NCBI RefSeq assembly: GCF_047654805.1
Contig: NZ_JASGIV010000001.1
Coordinates: forward strand, 2,046,001 to 2,110,000
Direction: 5' to 3'
Length of the DNA stretch: 64,000 nt
From: Pelomonas sp047654805
GTDB lineage: Bacteria > Pseudomonadota > Gammaproteobacteria > Burkholderiales > Burkholderiaceae_C
The translations under genes were made by a program, and so were the position numbers. Positions 25,684 through 34,183 of this stretch are shown piece by piece (within the stretch, counting starts at the first letter, position 1; every line of letters starts with the position of its first letter). The notes under the pieces were generated by a model that had not been told where the DNA came from, made no database searches, and saw only the letters and a program-made list of their open reading frames with translations.

Positions 25684-26778
25684 ATGAAATCAGCAAAAAA
25701 CGCGTTGCCGGCCCTGGTTCTGGCGCCGCTGGCCGCTGGAGTGCCTCGGCTGGACCCGGCCCGGCTCGGGGAGATGGCCCAGGCCGCAGAAGCCGCCTTG
25801 CTGCGCCAGGGCGAGAGCGAGAACACATTGCGAAGCTATCGCTCGGCACTGCGCTACTGGGCGGCCTGGTTCGCGCTGCGTTATGGCCAGCCGATCGCCC
25901 TGCCCGTCCCGGAGACCGTCGTGATCCAGTTCATCGTCGACCACGCCCAGCGCCTGAATGCCGATGGCCGCCCTGTGAACGAGCTGCCGGCGGCGGTCGA
26001 CCAGGCGCTTGTCGCCGAGGGCTTCAAGGGCAAGCCGGGGAGCCCGGCCCTCTCGACCGTGGTCCACCGCATCGCGGTGTTGTCCAAAGTCCACCAACTG
26101 GAGGAAGTCGCCAACCCGTGCGAACAGCCGCGCGTGCGGGAGCTGCTGTCCAAGACTCGGCGCGGCTACGCCAAGCGCGGTGCCCTGCCCCGCAAGAAAC
26201 CGGCACTGACCCGCGAGCCGCTTGAGGCGCTACTCGCGACCTGTGACGACTCCCTGACTGGCCTGCGCGATCGCGCGATCCTGTTGTTCGCCTTTTCCAG
26301 CGGCGGCCGACGCCGTTCCGAGGTCGCCGCAGCCAGCATGGAGAACACGCGGCGCGAAGGCGACGACTTCGTCTTCACGCTGCAGCATTCCAAGACCAAC
26401 CAGACCGGCACCGAGCAGGGGGACAACGACAAACCCATCGCCGGCCGTGCCGCCCGAGCCCTGCAGGCCTGGCTCAGCGCCGCCAAGATCACCGCGGGCC
26501 CCCTCTTCCGACGCGTGCGACGCGGAAACGTCGTGGCTGAGCCGCTGTCAGCGGCCGCGGTGCGGGACATCGTCAAGAAGCGTTGCCAACTGGCTGGCGT
26601 CGAGGCCAGCTTCTCGGCGCACTCGCTGCGCTCCGGCTTCGTCACCGAGGCTGGGCGCAGCGGTGTACCGCTCGGCGAGACGATGGCCATGACGGGGCAT
26701 CGTTCAACGGCTAGCGTGACGGGGTATTTCAGGCACGACCAGGCCGCGGCCAGGGCGGCGAGGCTGCTCGATCAGTAG
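25684..26778 (+). CDS. Tyrosine-type site-specific recombinase
   Basis: This 364-residue recombinase has a SAM-like N-terminal DNA-binding domain (ENTLRSYRSALRYWAAWFAL). The catalytic Arg is in FSSGGRRRSE (near 209), the H-x2-R box in SAHSLRSGF (near 313-316), His in TGHRS (near 338) and the nucleophilic Tyr in VTGYFRHD (near 348). It is complete. No attachment site or tRNA gene is visible beside it. The partnership with kfrA resembles recombinase/KfrA pairs that mark integrative islands, but the pair may control inversion or resolution instead. Confidence 0.9.
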   Translation: MKSAKNALPALVLAPLAAGVPRLDPARLGEMAQAAEAALLRQGESENTLRSYRSALRYWAAWFALRYGQPIALPVPETVVIQFIVDHAQRLNADGRPVNELPAAVDQALVAEGFKGKPGSPALSTVVHRIAVLSKVHQLEEVANPCEQPRVRELLSKTRRGYAKRGALPRKKPALTREPLEALLATCDDSLTGLRDRAILLFAFSSGGRRRSEVAAASMENTRREGDDFVFTLQHSKTNQTGTEQGDNDKPIAGRAARALQAWLSAAKITAGPLFRRVRRGNVVAEPLSAAAVRDIVKKRCQLAGVEASFSAHSLRSGFVTEAGRSGVPLGETMAMTGHRSTASVTGYFRHDQAAARAARLLDQ

Positions 26779-26857
26779 GAGACTCTCCCCGGCGAGACGC
26801 CCAGCCCAGGGATGCGTCCACGCACCCGAACGCCCCTCAGAAAGATGTGCGGCCCGT

Positions 26858-27157
26858 CTAGATCACGAACACCGCGTCGAGCGCCCAGAAGCTCCTCTCG
26901 TCATAGCGGAGCATGAGCCAAGTCTCGTCGCGGGGCTGCACGATGTGCCGTCTCAGGCAGACGTGACCCGGCCACAACTCCTTCGGCGTCATCAGCCGCT
27001 CCAGGTGGTCCGTTTCATCCCGCGCATACCGTGTTGCCGCAGTGGCAACCTCGGTGGCACGGTTGTCCGCGAATCCCAGGGCCTGCAGCCGGGCAGAGGT
27101 GGTGTCGACATCGCCGTCCAACGCCACACCAAGGTATCGACCTCGTCTATGAGCCAT
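26858..27157 (-). CDS. Small hypothetical protein, divergent from an XRE regulator
   Basis: This 99-residue protein (longer in-frame starts exist at 27199 and 27235) has no domain I recognise. It is mixed alpha/beta, with GRYLGVALDGDVDTTSARLQ early and a Trp-rich end (ETWLMLRYDERSFWALDAVF). The start at 27157 was chosen because upstream codons run through the repeated promoter elements. It shares the promoter region with the XRE gene and may be its target. Confidence 0.5.
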   Translation of the reverse strand: MAHRRGRYLGVALDGDVDTTSARLQALGFADNRATEVATAATRYARDETDHLERLMTPKELWPGHVCLRRHIVQPRDETWLMLRYDERSFWALDAVFVI

Positions 27158-27189
27158 GCTGTTTGCGCCTTCTAGTTCATAGAGAAGCG

Positions 27190-27214
27190 ATTTTCGCATA
27201 TTCCATTTTCGCAT
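27190..27214. promoter_or_regulatory. Direct repeats ATTTTCGCAT in the divergent promoter
   Basis: ATTTTCGCAT occurs at 27190-27199 and again at 27205-27214 (15-bp period), between two divergent genes. It is a candidate operator for the adjacent XRE regulator. Confidence 0.45.
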
Positions 27215-27246
27215 TGAACCTGATCTCCTTTCCAAGGGATGGGTCG

Positions 27247-27534
27247 ATGCCGAAGCCGTTACACAACGCGCAGTACATGAAGCTGCTGGAACTCTTGCGA
27301 GCGGCTCGCGAGGAAGCGGGCATCACGCAGCGGCAGTTGGCCGAGGCCCTGGGAGAGGATCAGTCGTATGTCAGCAAGTGCGAGTTGGGCGTCCGGCGCC
27401 TGGACATCATTGAACTCCGCGACTGGACTGGTGCAATGGGGCTGTCTTTCCGGACCTTCACGAAACGCCTGGACCTGGCCCTTGAGCAGGCATCAGCCAT
27501 CGAGCAGCGGCTCAGGCATGGCGGGCAAAAGTAG
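27247..27534 (+). CDS. XRE-family helix-turn-helix regulator
   Basis: This 95-residue protein consists almost wholly of an HTH_3 domain: LRAAREEAGITQRQLAEALG followed by EDQSYVSKCELGVRRLD. AAGGGATGGG precedes the ATG at 27247. Such stand-alone XRE proteins usually repress a neighbouring gene, often a toxin or prophage operon. The divergent 99-residue gene or the DUF2384-like gene downstream are the local candidates. Confidence 0.85.
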   Translation: MPKPLHNAQYMKLLELLRAAREEAGITQRQLAEALGEDQSYVSKCELGVRRLDIIELRDWTGAMGLSFRTFTKRLDLALEQASAIEQRLRHGGQK

Positions 27535-27609
27535 AACGGCCGGCGTCCATTCATAGGAAGGCGATGCAGGGTAGGCGCTGCGTGCGATCGCTGGCTGGCA
27601 CGGAGCGAT

Positions 27610-28341
27610 TCAACCCGGCAGCCCGCCGCGCATTCGCTCAAGAAGGGTCTCCACTTGGCATCGGCCTTCCTCGCTGCCTAGCAGCTGGGCCGGCGTGGCG
27701 CCGTTGAGTGCTGGCAGGGGCTCAGCAAGCCAAGCCTCCAGCCAAGCCGAGAGGGCCGCCCGGTCCTGAACACCGCCGCTGTCCTCGATCATCCGCCCCA
27801 ACTTGTCCAGAAGCGCTGCTTTGGCGCCAGCGTTGTCGAAGTCGGATGTCTTCAAAATGGGCTTGGAGAGAGCTTCTTTGAACTTCTCCAGCCGATTAAG
27901 CCCTGCCTGCGGCCCGTCTTCGTTCGTCCATCCGGGAACTGCAGGAGATTCGCTGTAGGCGATTGGCGTTCCGTGCTCGTAGTAGACCTCGTGAATCGCG
28001 TACCAAGTCTCCTCGCCGGAAGGGAACTCGATCACGCGGCAGTTCCAGTGCTTGGCTGGCGCCTCGGTGGTCTCTGGAGCCGACGGCTGGCCCGTGGTCG
28101 CTGCTCGCGCCGCAATGGCCTGCAGCCAGTCCTCGACGCTGCCGAGCTGGACCACCTCGTCGAGCCCCATGTTTTCCAGCAAGCCGGCCAGCAAAGTCCG
28201 CCGCTCAGCCTCGCTGAAGCAGAGTTTGCCGTTCACGAGTTCAAGACGGCCGGGCAGTCGTTCGAGCTTGGCCAAGCCTTCGGGCCCAGTCCACCTCTGG
28301 CCCTGGCGTCCGATGCTCCAGCCCTTGATCTCGTCGTCCAC
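27610..28341 (-). CDS. Protein with C-terminal DUF2384-like (MbcA/ParS/Xre) domain
   Basis: This 243-residue protein has an unknown N-terminal region and a central segment with a W-Y-A-I-H-E-V-Y-Y core (residues about 140-160). The C-terminal part reads WLEAWLAEPLPALNGATPAQ then LLGSEEGRCQVETLLERM. This matches the Xre/MbcA/ParS toxin-binding domain, which normally ends type II antitoxins. GTG at 28341 is supported by CAGGGG; an earlier TTG at 28419 is possible. No toxin gene adjoins it, so it may be an orphan or act on an unlinked partner. Confidence 0.65.
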   Translation of the reverse strand: MDDEIKGWSIGRQGQRWTGPEGLAKLERLPGRLELVNGKLCFSEAERRTLLAGLLENMGLDEVVQLGSVEDWLQAIAARAATTGQPSAPETTEAPAKHWNCRVIEFPSGEETWYAIHEVYYEHGTPIAYSESPAVPGWTNEDGPQAGLNRLEKFKEALSKPILKTSDFDNAGAKAALLDKLGRMIEDSGGVQDRAALSAWLEAWLAEPLPALNGATPAQLLGSEEGRCQVETLLERMRGGLPG

Positions 28342-28453
28342 GGTGGTCCCCTGACGCCAATACAGGCGGCGTATTTGCGGATGTTGTTTAAGCCATTGAT
28401 TTACAAGGAGATTATCCAACTGTAGGCCCTGTAGGTCGCCCGAAAGCGCATCC

Positions 28454-29377
28454 TCAGATGGCCTTTAGCCGTTCAGCCAGCTTCATCTCACGGAACTGCG
28501 TGACCACATGGTCGACAAAGGCCCTCGTCTTCCCGGGCAACAGCTTCTGTCCCGAGTAGTAGAGCGAAATCGGGCCATCGTCCCAGTGCCACTGGGGGAG
28601 CACGCGTTTGAGCCGCCCCGAATCCAGGTGCGGCAGCGCATGAGGCATCGGGAGCAGCGTCACGCCCAGCCCCAGAACCGCCGCCTGCGTCGCGCCGTGC
28701 GGGTCGTTGAAGACGACCTTGGCTGGGAAATCGAGCGCCACTTCCTTGCCCGACTTGTGGCGGAGCACCCTCTGACGCAGGCGACCATGCTGGACCGACC
28801 GCATGGCAATCCAGTCCCAGTCTTCGAGGTCCGCCGGAGATCGAGCCTCCTTGCGCGTGGCGACATACTCGGGCGCCGCCACGGCAATCATATGAACGCG
28901 AGCCAGTTCACGGGCGACCACCCCCGGCGCCAGATCGAAGCCACCCGCAATTGCCGCATCGAACCCCTCCGTAACGAGATCCACGCGCCGGTTGTCCAGA
29001 TGCCAGTCCGCCTGCACCTCCGGGTACCGGGCAAGGAAAGCAGGCAGCAGTGGCAGGACGTAGTCCGCGCCGAAACCAGGTGCCATGCTCACTTTGAGCG
29101 TTCCCGCGGGCTGGCCTGACTTGGTCGCTGCTGCGGCGATGGCGCTTTGAACGCTCTCGAGTCCCGTGGACACCGAGTTCAAGAAGCGCTCCCCTGCTTC
29201 AGTGAGCTTCAGGTTGCGTGTGCTGCGCTGAAAGAGCCTCACGCCCAGGTTCGCCTCGAGCCGAGCGACGTTGCGGCTCACCGCGGCCGGGGTCAGGGCC
29301 AGGCGGCGCGCCGCGGCGGAGAAGCTGCCGGCCTCCGCACTGCGGACGAAGGACTCGAGGTTGGCTAACGTTTCCAT
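28454..29377 (-). CDS. LysR-family transcriptional regulator
   Basis: This 307-residue LysR regulator has the N-terminal winged helix FVRSAEAGSFSAAARRLALT and a periplasmic-binding-protein-like effector domain. The start METLANLESF at 29377 is the usual LysR beginning; upstream in-frame codons belong to the promoter region. It is divergent from the DUF2384-like gene at 29.6 kb, although the gap is long (242 bp). The effector is unknown. Confidence 0.92.
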   Translation of the reverse strand: METLANLESFVRSAEAGSFSAAARRLALTPAAVSRNVARLEANLGVRLFQRSTRNLKLTEAGERFLNSVSTGLESVQSAIAAAATKSGQPAGTLKVSMAPGFGADYVLPLLPAFLARYPEVQADWHLDNRRVDLVTEGFDAAIAGGFDLAPGVVARELARVHMIAVAAPEYVATRKEARSPADLEDWDWIAMRSVQHGRLRQRVLRHKSGKEVALDFPAKVVFNDPHGATQAAVLGLGVTLLPMPHALPHLDSGRLKRVLPQWHWDDGPISLYYSGQKLLPGKTRAFVDHVVTQFREMKLAERLKAI

Positions 29378-29619
29378 GTGGTGGATATCCTGTGACGCTG
29401 ACTCGGGCGCTGCACCGTGATTTTCAACGATTGCTTGTTGCCCCGCTATTCCAATCCAGCCTGATTCAGCGTGCACGCCAAGAGATCTGCGCCACTAGAG
29501 CAAGTCGCAACGGCCTGGCCCCCTCTCAATTGGGAGAGGCGCAGCTCATCTCCCGGCAGCAGCGATGGCTACACCAGCCTGGCGGCGTTCGAAGTCGGAG
29601 GCGAGACCAAAGTGGTCGC

Positions 29620-30114
29620 ATGGACACGACCAGCGCCAATTCAACCAGTGCCCCTCCGCGCAACTGGACCCTCGACGATGCGGACGACGCTCTCTTCGGC
29701 CTGTCCAACCGAACGCGGCAGCATGGAATGGCCGACCTCGATCGTCGGTATCGCGCCAGCGGCGGGCTTCTCAGCTCCGAGCACGTTCTCATGCTGATGC
29801 GCGAGCGGATGTCCCAACCCATCTCCCGCCTTGCCCGGTGGTTGGCCGGGAGGCAGCTGGTCCAGATCGCACAACCGACCGTGCTGTGGCTCCCAGCCTT
29901 TCAGTTCACACCCTGCCGGTGCCAGTTGCGCCCCGGCGTCTCGGAAACGATCGACGAGTTGTCTCAGGTCCTTGACGACATCGAGCTGGCCTGCTGGTTT
30001 GCCTCTCCCAACATCAGCTTGGGCGGCCATGCACCGGCGGAGGTACTGCTGGCTCACCCTGAGGAGGTCAGGCAGGTTGCGCGACTGGATCGGTTCGTGC
30101 TGAACCCGCCGTGA
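29620..30114 (+). CDS. DUF2384-like (antitoxin-type) protein
   Basis: This 164-residue protein contains GGLLSSEHVLMLMRERMSQP followed by ISRLARWLAGR. It ends with ACWFASPNISLGGHAPAEVL and V-R-Q-V-A-R-L-D-R-F. That end resembles the Xre/MbcA/ParS toxin-binding domain of antitoxins paired with RES toxins. RES toxins have an ADP-ribosyltransferase-like fold, and the convergent neighbour downstream has ART-like motifs. Toxin-antitoxin genes are normally co-directional, so the pairing is speculative. The start at 29620 has only a distant GGAGG. Confidence 0.6.
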   Translation: MDTTSANSTSAPPRNWTLDDADDALFGLSNRTRQHGMADLDRRYRASGGLLSSEHVLMLMRERMSQPISRLARWLAGRQLVQIAQPTVLWLPAFQFTPCRCQLRPGVSETIDELSQVLDDIELACWFASPNISLGGHAPAEVLLAHPEEVRQVARLDRFVLNPP

Positions 30115-30189
30115 CGCTCGGCGTTGGCCCCGTCTCGTGCAGTTGGCGCCGCCGGTGCCGGACCCATCCTCCGGGCGCCAAAGCGTGTG

Positions 30190-31206
30190 CTATCGGAGCG
30201 TGAACTTGGCCAAGGCGATCAGCATGCCTGCGATGTGCCGTTTGAGGCGGTAGCTTGCCCGCAAGGGAACCGGCATGACATCCTGAAAGATGATCGGCTT
30301 GCCAATGTTCAGCCCTCCGCGCATCACGATGGGTTCGGGATCGAGCGCGTTCAGGCGAGGTGTATGCGGGCTCATCCGCCGCAAAGCCCTCAGGTCCACC
30401 TTGCCTTCATCGACCTTGACGTCCTCGAGCCTGAACCTCACGATCCCGGTCGGGCTGCGATTGATCATCACCCATTCGCCTGACTCGACATCCGTGTCAC
30501 GGCCGGCGATCAGGGCGCTGCAGAACAACACGTCCTCGATGTCGAAGACCTTGTGCAGCTGCACCGGGTGGTGGCTGTAGCCACCATCGTCTGACCAGCT
30601 GTTGAGGGTATCCATTTCGACGGCGATCTCCTGCGCTCCGCGCGCAGCGGCCTTCGCTCGCCGGTCGACCAACTCGCCGGCGTATCCCCTGGTACCCGAG
30701 TCGGAATCGATGCCTCGGATGGCCGCTCCGCTTTGATCCTGGACGCCGCGTCGCAGCGCTACCCTGCTCACGTTCTTCGCCTTCAACTGGGTCTGCACAT
30801 GCGCGTAGAGCCGCTGCAATTCCCGCACGGACTCGGCAACGACCTCTGGTGTGAGCAGAGATTTCATGGCGAGAACCTCATCGCGGAGCACGTTGTCTCC
30901 GTGCCCCGCGAGTAGTCGGTCTTCCATGAACGGAAGCCGGTGAACGTTCAACGCCTGTTGAACCAGCCAGGTGAGGACCATGGCGCCCAGGGCCTTCGAG
31001 TGGGGCCAGGGCTTGATCAGCACGCCGCCGACTTCAGAGGGGTCCTGGTCGCGCTGAATCAGCGCGCGCAACAGCGGCTGCTGGATCTGGAACTTGAAGT
31101 CCGGCGAGTGCTTGGTGGTCTTTCCGCGCACCAGGGCTTCGTTGTGGGCACTGGCGTCGTCGCGCCAGAGGGCGTACTGACTGATTCTTGGTGTTGTTGT
31201 CTGCAT
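30190..31206 (-). CDS. Hypothetical protein with ADP-ribosyltransferase-like motifs
   Basis: This 338-residue protein shows, in the right order, the R-S-E signature of ADP-ribosyltransferases. A helix LYAHVQTQLKAKNVSRVALR leads into Arg-Arg-Gly-Val; then comes a S-W-S motif (DTLNSWSDDGG), and then VESGEWVMINRSPTG as the candidate E-containing loop. The helix-then-RG layout is close to phage and actinobacterial ART proteins that carry LYxxTQ...LYRG. If correct it would transfer ADP-ribose from NAD to a target. The first Glu of the ExE motif is not in register. No signal peptide is seen. Fold prediction would settle it. Confidence 0.5.
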   Translation of the reverse strand: MQTTTPRISQYALWRDDASAHNEALVRGKTTKHSPDFKFQIQQPLLRALIQRDQDPSEVGGVLIKPWPHSKALGAMVLTWLVQQALNVHRLPFMEDRLLAGHGDNVLRDEVLAMKSLLTPEVVAESVRELQRLYAHVQTQLKAKNVSRVALRRGVQDQSGAAIRGIDSDSGTRGYAGELVDRRAKAAARGAQEIAVEMDTLNSWSDDGGYSHHPVQLHKVFDIEDVLFCSALIAGRDTDVESGEWVMINRSPTGIVRFRLEDVKVDEGKVDLRALRRMSPHTPRLNALDPEPIVMRGGLNIGKPIIFQDVMPVPLRASYRLKRHIAGMLIALAKFTLR

Positions 31207-31352
31207 GAAAGTCCCTGGGGTACGGTTCAAGGCGCGCCGGCCTCACTGGGGCTGCTCGCGGCCTAGCTGACCATTTTCGGCAATTCGTACGGTGGGACTG
31301 GGGCGCCTCTCGGGAGCGCATGCCGTCCCTGGAGCAGCCTGCGGGATGGCCC

Positions 31353-31856
31353 TCAGTTGTCACCGACGCCCGCCACCGGCTCCTGGCGCTGCTGTGCGAA
31401 GGTGAGGACATCCACCTGGTCCGCCAGCAGCAGCTGGATCGGTGTCTGGTCGACGAGTGCCAACATCCGGTTGAGCTCTCGTGCTGTAAGCGAGCCTGTG
31501 ACGTCGATGGTGCGGGTCATGCGGCATCGCGCGCCGGCGAACTCGTGCGATACATCGACGCGGATGGCGGAGATGGGCAGCAAATGCTCCTGCCGGGCGA
31601 CCAGCAGCAGATCCAGGGTCGACGCGGCCAGTGCGGCGTCGAGCAAGTCATGGGGTCGAGTCGCAGGAACCTGGACGAAGGTCTCGCCGTAGGGGATCTG
31701 GATCTCGCCCGCCTGGCCGGCCTCGATGGCCGACCAGCACGCGGTCACGCCAACGGGCGCGGCAGCCCTCGCTGAAGGGGCGAGCCTCGGCGCAGGGGGT
31801 AGGTCCCGCCGGTTTTTCATCATCGGCCAGTGGGGGTCATGTTGAGCCTTCAGCAT
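31353..31856 (-). CDS. OsmC-like protein lacking obvious peroxidatic cysteines
   Basis: The 167-residue frame contains HDLLDAALAASTLDLLLVAR followed by a long strand-rich region ending in NRMLALVDQTPIQLLLADQV. This matches the central helix and C-terminal layout of OsmC/Ohr proteins. The helix normally carries one redox Cys and the later helix another; here they are replaced, so peroxide reduction is unlikely. Start codons at 31856, 31883 or 31802-31820 are all possible and none has a strong ribosome-binding site. It lies downstream of a TonB-dependent receptor on the same strand. Confidence 0.5.
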   Translation of the reverse strand: MLKAQHDPHWPMMKNRRDLPPAPRLAPSARAAAPVGVTACWSAIEAGQAGEIQIPYGETFVQVPATRPHDLLDAALAASTLDLLLVARQEHLLPISAIRVDVSHEFAGARCRMTRTIDVTGSLTARELNRMLALVDQTPIQLLLADQVDVLTFAQQRQEPVAGVGDN

Positions 31857-31963
31857 CTCTCGATGCCATCTCGCACGCATCGCTAGACCGGGGTTTGAGG
31901 AACTGTCGAGACCAGTACACCTCGCACTCACCCGATTGGGAGAGGCGCTTTGCCAACCGAGCC

Positions 31964-34114
31964 TCAAAGATCCCAGCGCACCGACACCAACGCCGTCCTG
32001 GGGGCGTTCCAGTAGACCGAATCGACGCCGAGCGGTGGAATGCGCGTGCGCAACGAAGCGATGTCTCGGCCCGCCAGGTTCTTGACCATCAACGATGCAG
32101 ACCAGTGCCCCGATGAATCGCGGAAGGTAACGCCCGCATCCCAGAGGGTCTGCTCCGGCGTCTTGAGGTCTGGCGTGTTGGCCAGGTCTGAGAAGCTCGA
32201 TCGCACATGCCGAAGCGTCGACGTCCACTCCAAGACGCCGACTGCTGACAGTGGGGACTGGTGCCGGAGCGTCAAGCCCGCGCTGCCAGCGGGTGCGTTG
32301 GGGAGCCGCCGTCCGACGACGGACCCGGCCAACGCTGTCTGGAACTCGTCGATGCGCGAGCGTAGCAGCTCCATCGACAGCTCCAGGCTCGTGCGAACGC
32401 CAAGCTGAGCCGCCAGCTCGACGTCAAGCCCCCAGCTGTGCGCACGGCCGGCGTTGATCAGCACAGGTTCGGGGACCAAAACTCCGTCGATGGTCGTGTT
32501 GTTGAGCGAAGCCAGAAGGTCGCGATATCGGTTGTAGAACGCGGCGACGTTGAGATCGAGCCTGCCCTCGGCATGTCGGCTCTTGCTGCCGAGCTCCAGC
32601 GTCGTCACTTTCTCGGGCTTCGTGGCGACCCGCGCCGCCCTCTCCGACTCGGCCGCGCGGTTGAAACCGCCGAACTTCGCGCCCTGGGTGGCGCTGGCGT
32701 AGACGAAGGCCGTCGGGCTCCACTGGGATTCCACGAGCAACCTCGGGGTGACACCACTGTCCTGCGTGGACAAGTCCGGAGCGGTGTAGACCTGTGCGCT
32801 CCGCTCGCCAGCGCTGTTCAGGCGCCAGAACGCGTTCGAGCCCTCCTGCTTTGTCCGCCAGCCGCGGAGCCCCACCGTCACGGAGTTCCTTGCGTCAAGC
32901 GCGAAGCGTGCTTGGCCGTAGACGCCGACGTCCGTCGTTCTGAGCTTGGACCAGGCCTCCGAGCGGCTGGGGGCCGGCGCGGCCAGCGGATAGGTCTGCG
33001 TGAACCGGTGGAAGTCGAAGTTGTCGTGCTGGGCAATGGCGCCTACGGTCCAGGTCGCGCTGCCGCGAACGCCACGCAGTTGGAACTCCTGGGAGGCGGC
33101 CCTCTGCGTCACCCGTTGGCGTAGCCCGAAGCGCTGGACCTCAAGCCCACCCACATCCACCAGTGTTGGATCGTCATCAAAACCACGCCAGGCCGTGATG
33201 CTCTTTGCAGTCAGACCCTCGCCGAGCTGCCAGCGGACGGTGAGCGTCGCCCCGAGCGCATCGCGCTCGAAGTCTCCGTTGGGCACCGAGGTGAAGCTGC
33301 GCCGCGGCGCAGCATCGGGATGATTCAGCGGGAAGTTTTGGGTGCTTGTGTCCGAGCGATCCTGCAACCCGTCGATGGCCAGCACAACGACGGGACCCTC
33401 CCCCTGCCCCCAGCGCAGCTTCGCGCGCCACTGCAGCGTGTCGAGCTGGTTCACCCGCTCGCCGGTCGCGGCGTTGTAGCCAAAGCCGTCGTTCACACGC
33501 CTGGAAAACGCAAAGCTACCGGCCAGCGGGCCCTCCCCCAGCCGTCCCGCCGCATAACCACGGACACCTCTTGAGCCCAGGTTGCCGGCCATGACCGCAC
33601 CCCACAGTTCAGGATGGAAACCAGGCTCCAACGAGACCAGTTTGACTGCACCGGCGGTGCTGTTCTGGCCGTGCAGCGTTCCCTGTGGACCACGCAGCAC
33701 TTCAATGCGTGCGATGTCAGGCAGATCCCACAGCGCGGTACCGTAGCCACGTACCAGCGGCACGTCGTCCAGATAGATGCCGACGGCCTGCGACATCGCG
33801 GGCTGCGACGCACCGATCCCACGGATCGCGACCGCCTGCGGTTGGTTGCTGAAGCCGTTTGGGACGACGACACCGGCCACCCTTCCTGTCAGATCGCTGA
33901 GCTGCGTCAGCCCCTGAGCCTCGATGTCGCGCGGATCGACAACGACCGCGGAGACCGGCGTGCGCCGGAGCATGGTTTCCGCGCGCTCGGCGCTGACGAC
34001 GACATCGGGCAGCACCGTCTGGGCGCCTGCCGTGCTGGTGGCGAGAAGGAGGCCTGGCAGAACTTGACGGCGATGCGACATGAACAGTGAAACCGAGCGT
34101 GGCCTATGGGACAT
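31964..34114 (-). CDS. TonB-dependent outer-membrane receptor
   Basis: This 716-residue protein has a signal peptide (LPGLLLATSTAGAQ), a TonB-box-like VLPDVVVSAE and a plug domain (VAIRGIGASQPAM ... DIARIEVLRGPQGTLHGQNS). A long beta-barrel ends in an aromatic-poor strand (TALVSVRWDL). It would import a siderophore, vitamin B12 or a plant or sterol-like compound; the GPQGTLHGQNSTAGAV box is common in receptors of the latter group. The gene lies 69 bp downstream of the first winged-helix ATPase, on the same strand, with the GTTAA repeat in the gap. Confidence 0.93.
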   Translation of the reverse strand: MSHRPRSVSLFMSHRRQVLPGLLLATSTAGAQTVLPDVVVSAERAETMLRRTPVSAVVVDPRDIEAQGLTQLSDLTGRVAGVVVPNGFSNQPQAVAIRGIGASQPAMSQAVGIYLDDVPLVRGYGTALWDLPDIARIEVLRGPQGTLHGQNSTAGAVKLVSLEPGFHPELWGAVMAGNLGSRGVRGYAAGRLGEGPLAGSFAFSRRVNDGFGYNAATGERVNQLDTLQWRAKLRWGQGEGPVVVLAIDGLQDRSDTSTQNFPLNHPDAAPRRSFTSVPNGDFERDALGATLTVRWQLGEGLTAKSITAWRGFDDDPTLVDVGGLEVQRFGLRQRVTQRAASQEFQLRGVRGSATWTVGAIAQHDNFDFHRFTQTYPLAAPAPSRSEAWSKLRTTDVGVYGQARFALDARNSVTVGLRGWRTKQEGSNAFWRLNSAGERSAQVYTAPDLSTQDSGVTPRLLVESQWSPTAFVYASATQGAKFGGFNRAAESERAARVATKPEKVTTLELGSKSRHAEGRLDLNVAAFYNRYRDLLASLNNTTIDGVLVPEPVLINAGRAHSWGLDVELAAQLGVRTSLELSMELLRSRIDEFQTALAGSVVGRRLPNAPAGSAGLTLRHQSPLSAVGVLEWTSTLRHVRSSFSDLANTPDLKTPEQTLWDAGVTFRDSSGHWSASLMVKNLAGRDIASLRTRIPPLGVDSVYWNAPRTALVSVRWDL

Positions 34115-34149
34115 GAGGACATGATTGCCCCAGACCGTCAGGCTGACGA

Positions 34150-34166
34150 GTTAAAGGCCGTTAAAT
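34150..34166 (-). promoter_or_regulatory. GTTAA direct repeat in front of the TonB receptor
   Basis: GTTAAAGGCCGTTAAAT consists of two GTTAAA copies at a 10-bp period, flanked by GACGAG and CTCGTC. The 10-bp tandem layout is typical of OmpR-type winged-helix proteins. A near copy lies at 56954 and a weaker one at 59135. Confidence 0.55.
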
Positions 34167-34183
34167 CTCGTCGCCTGTGTCGG

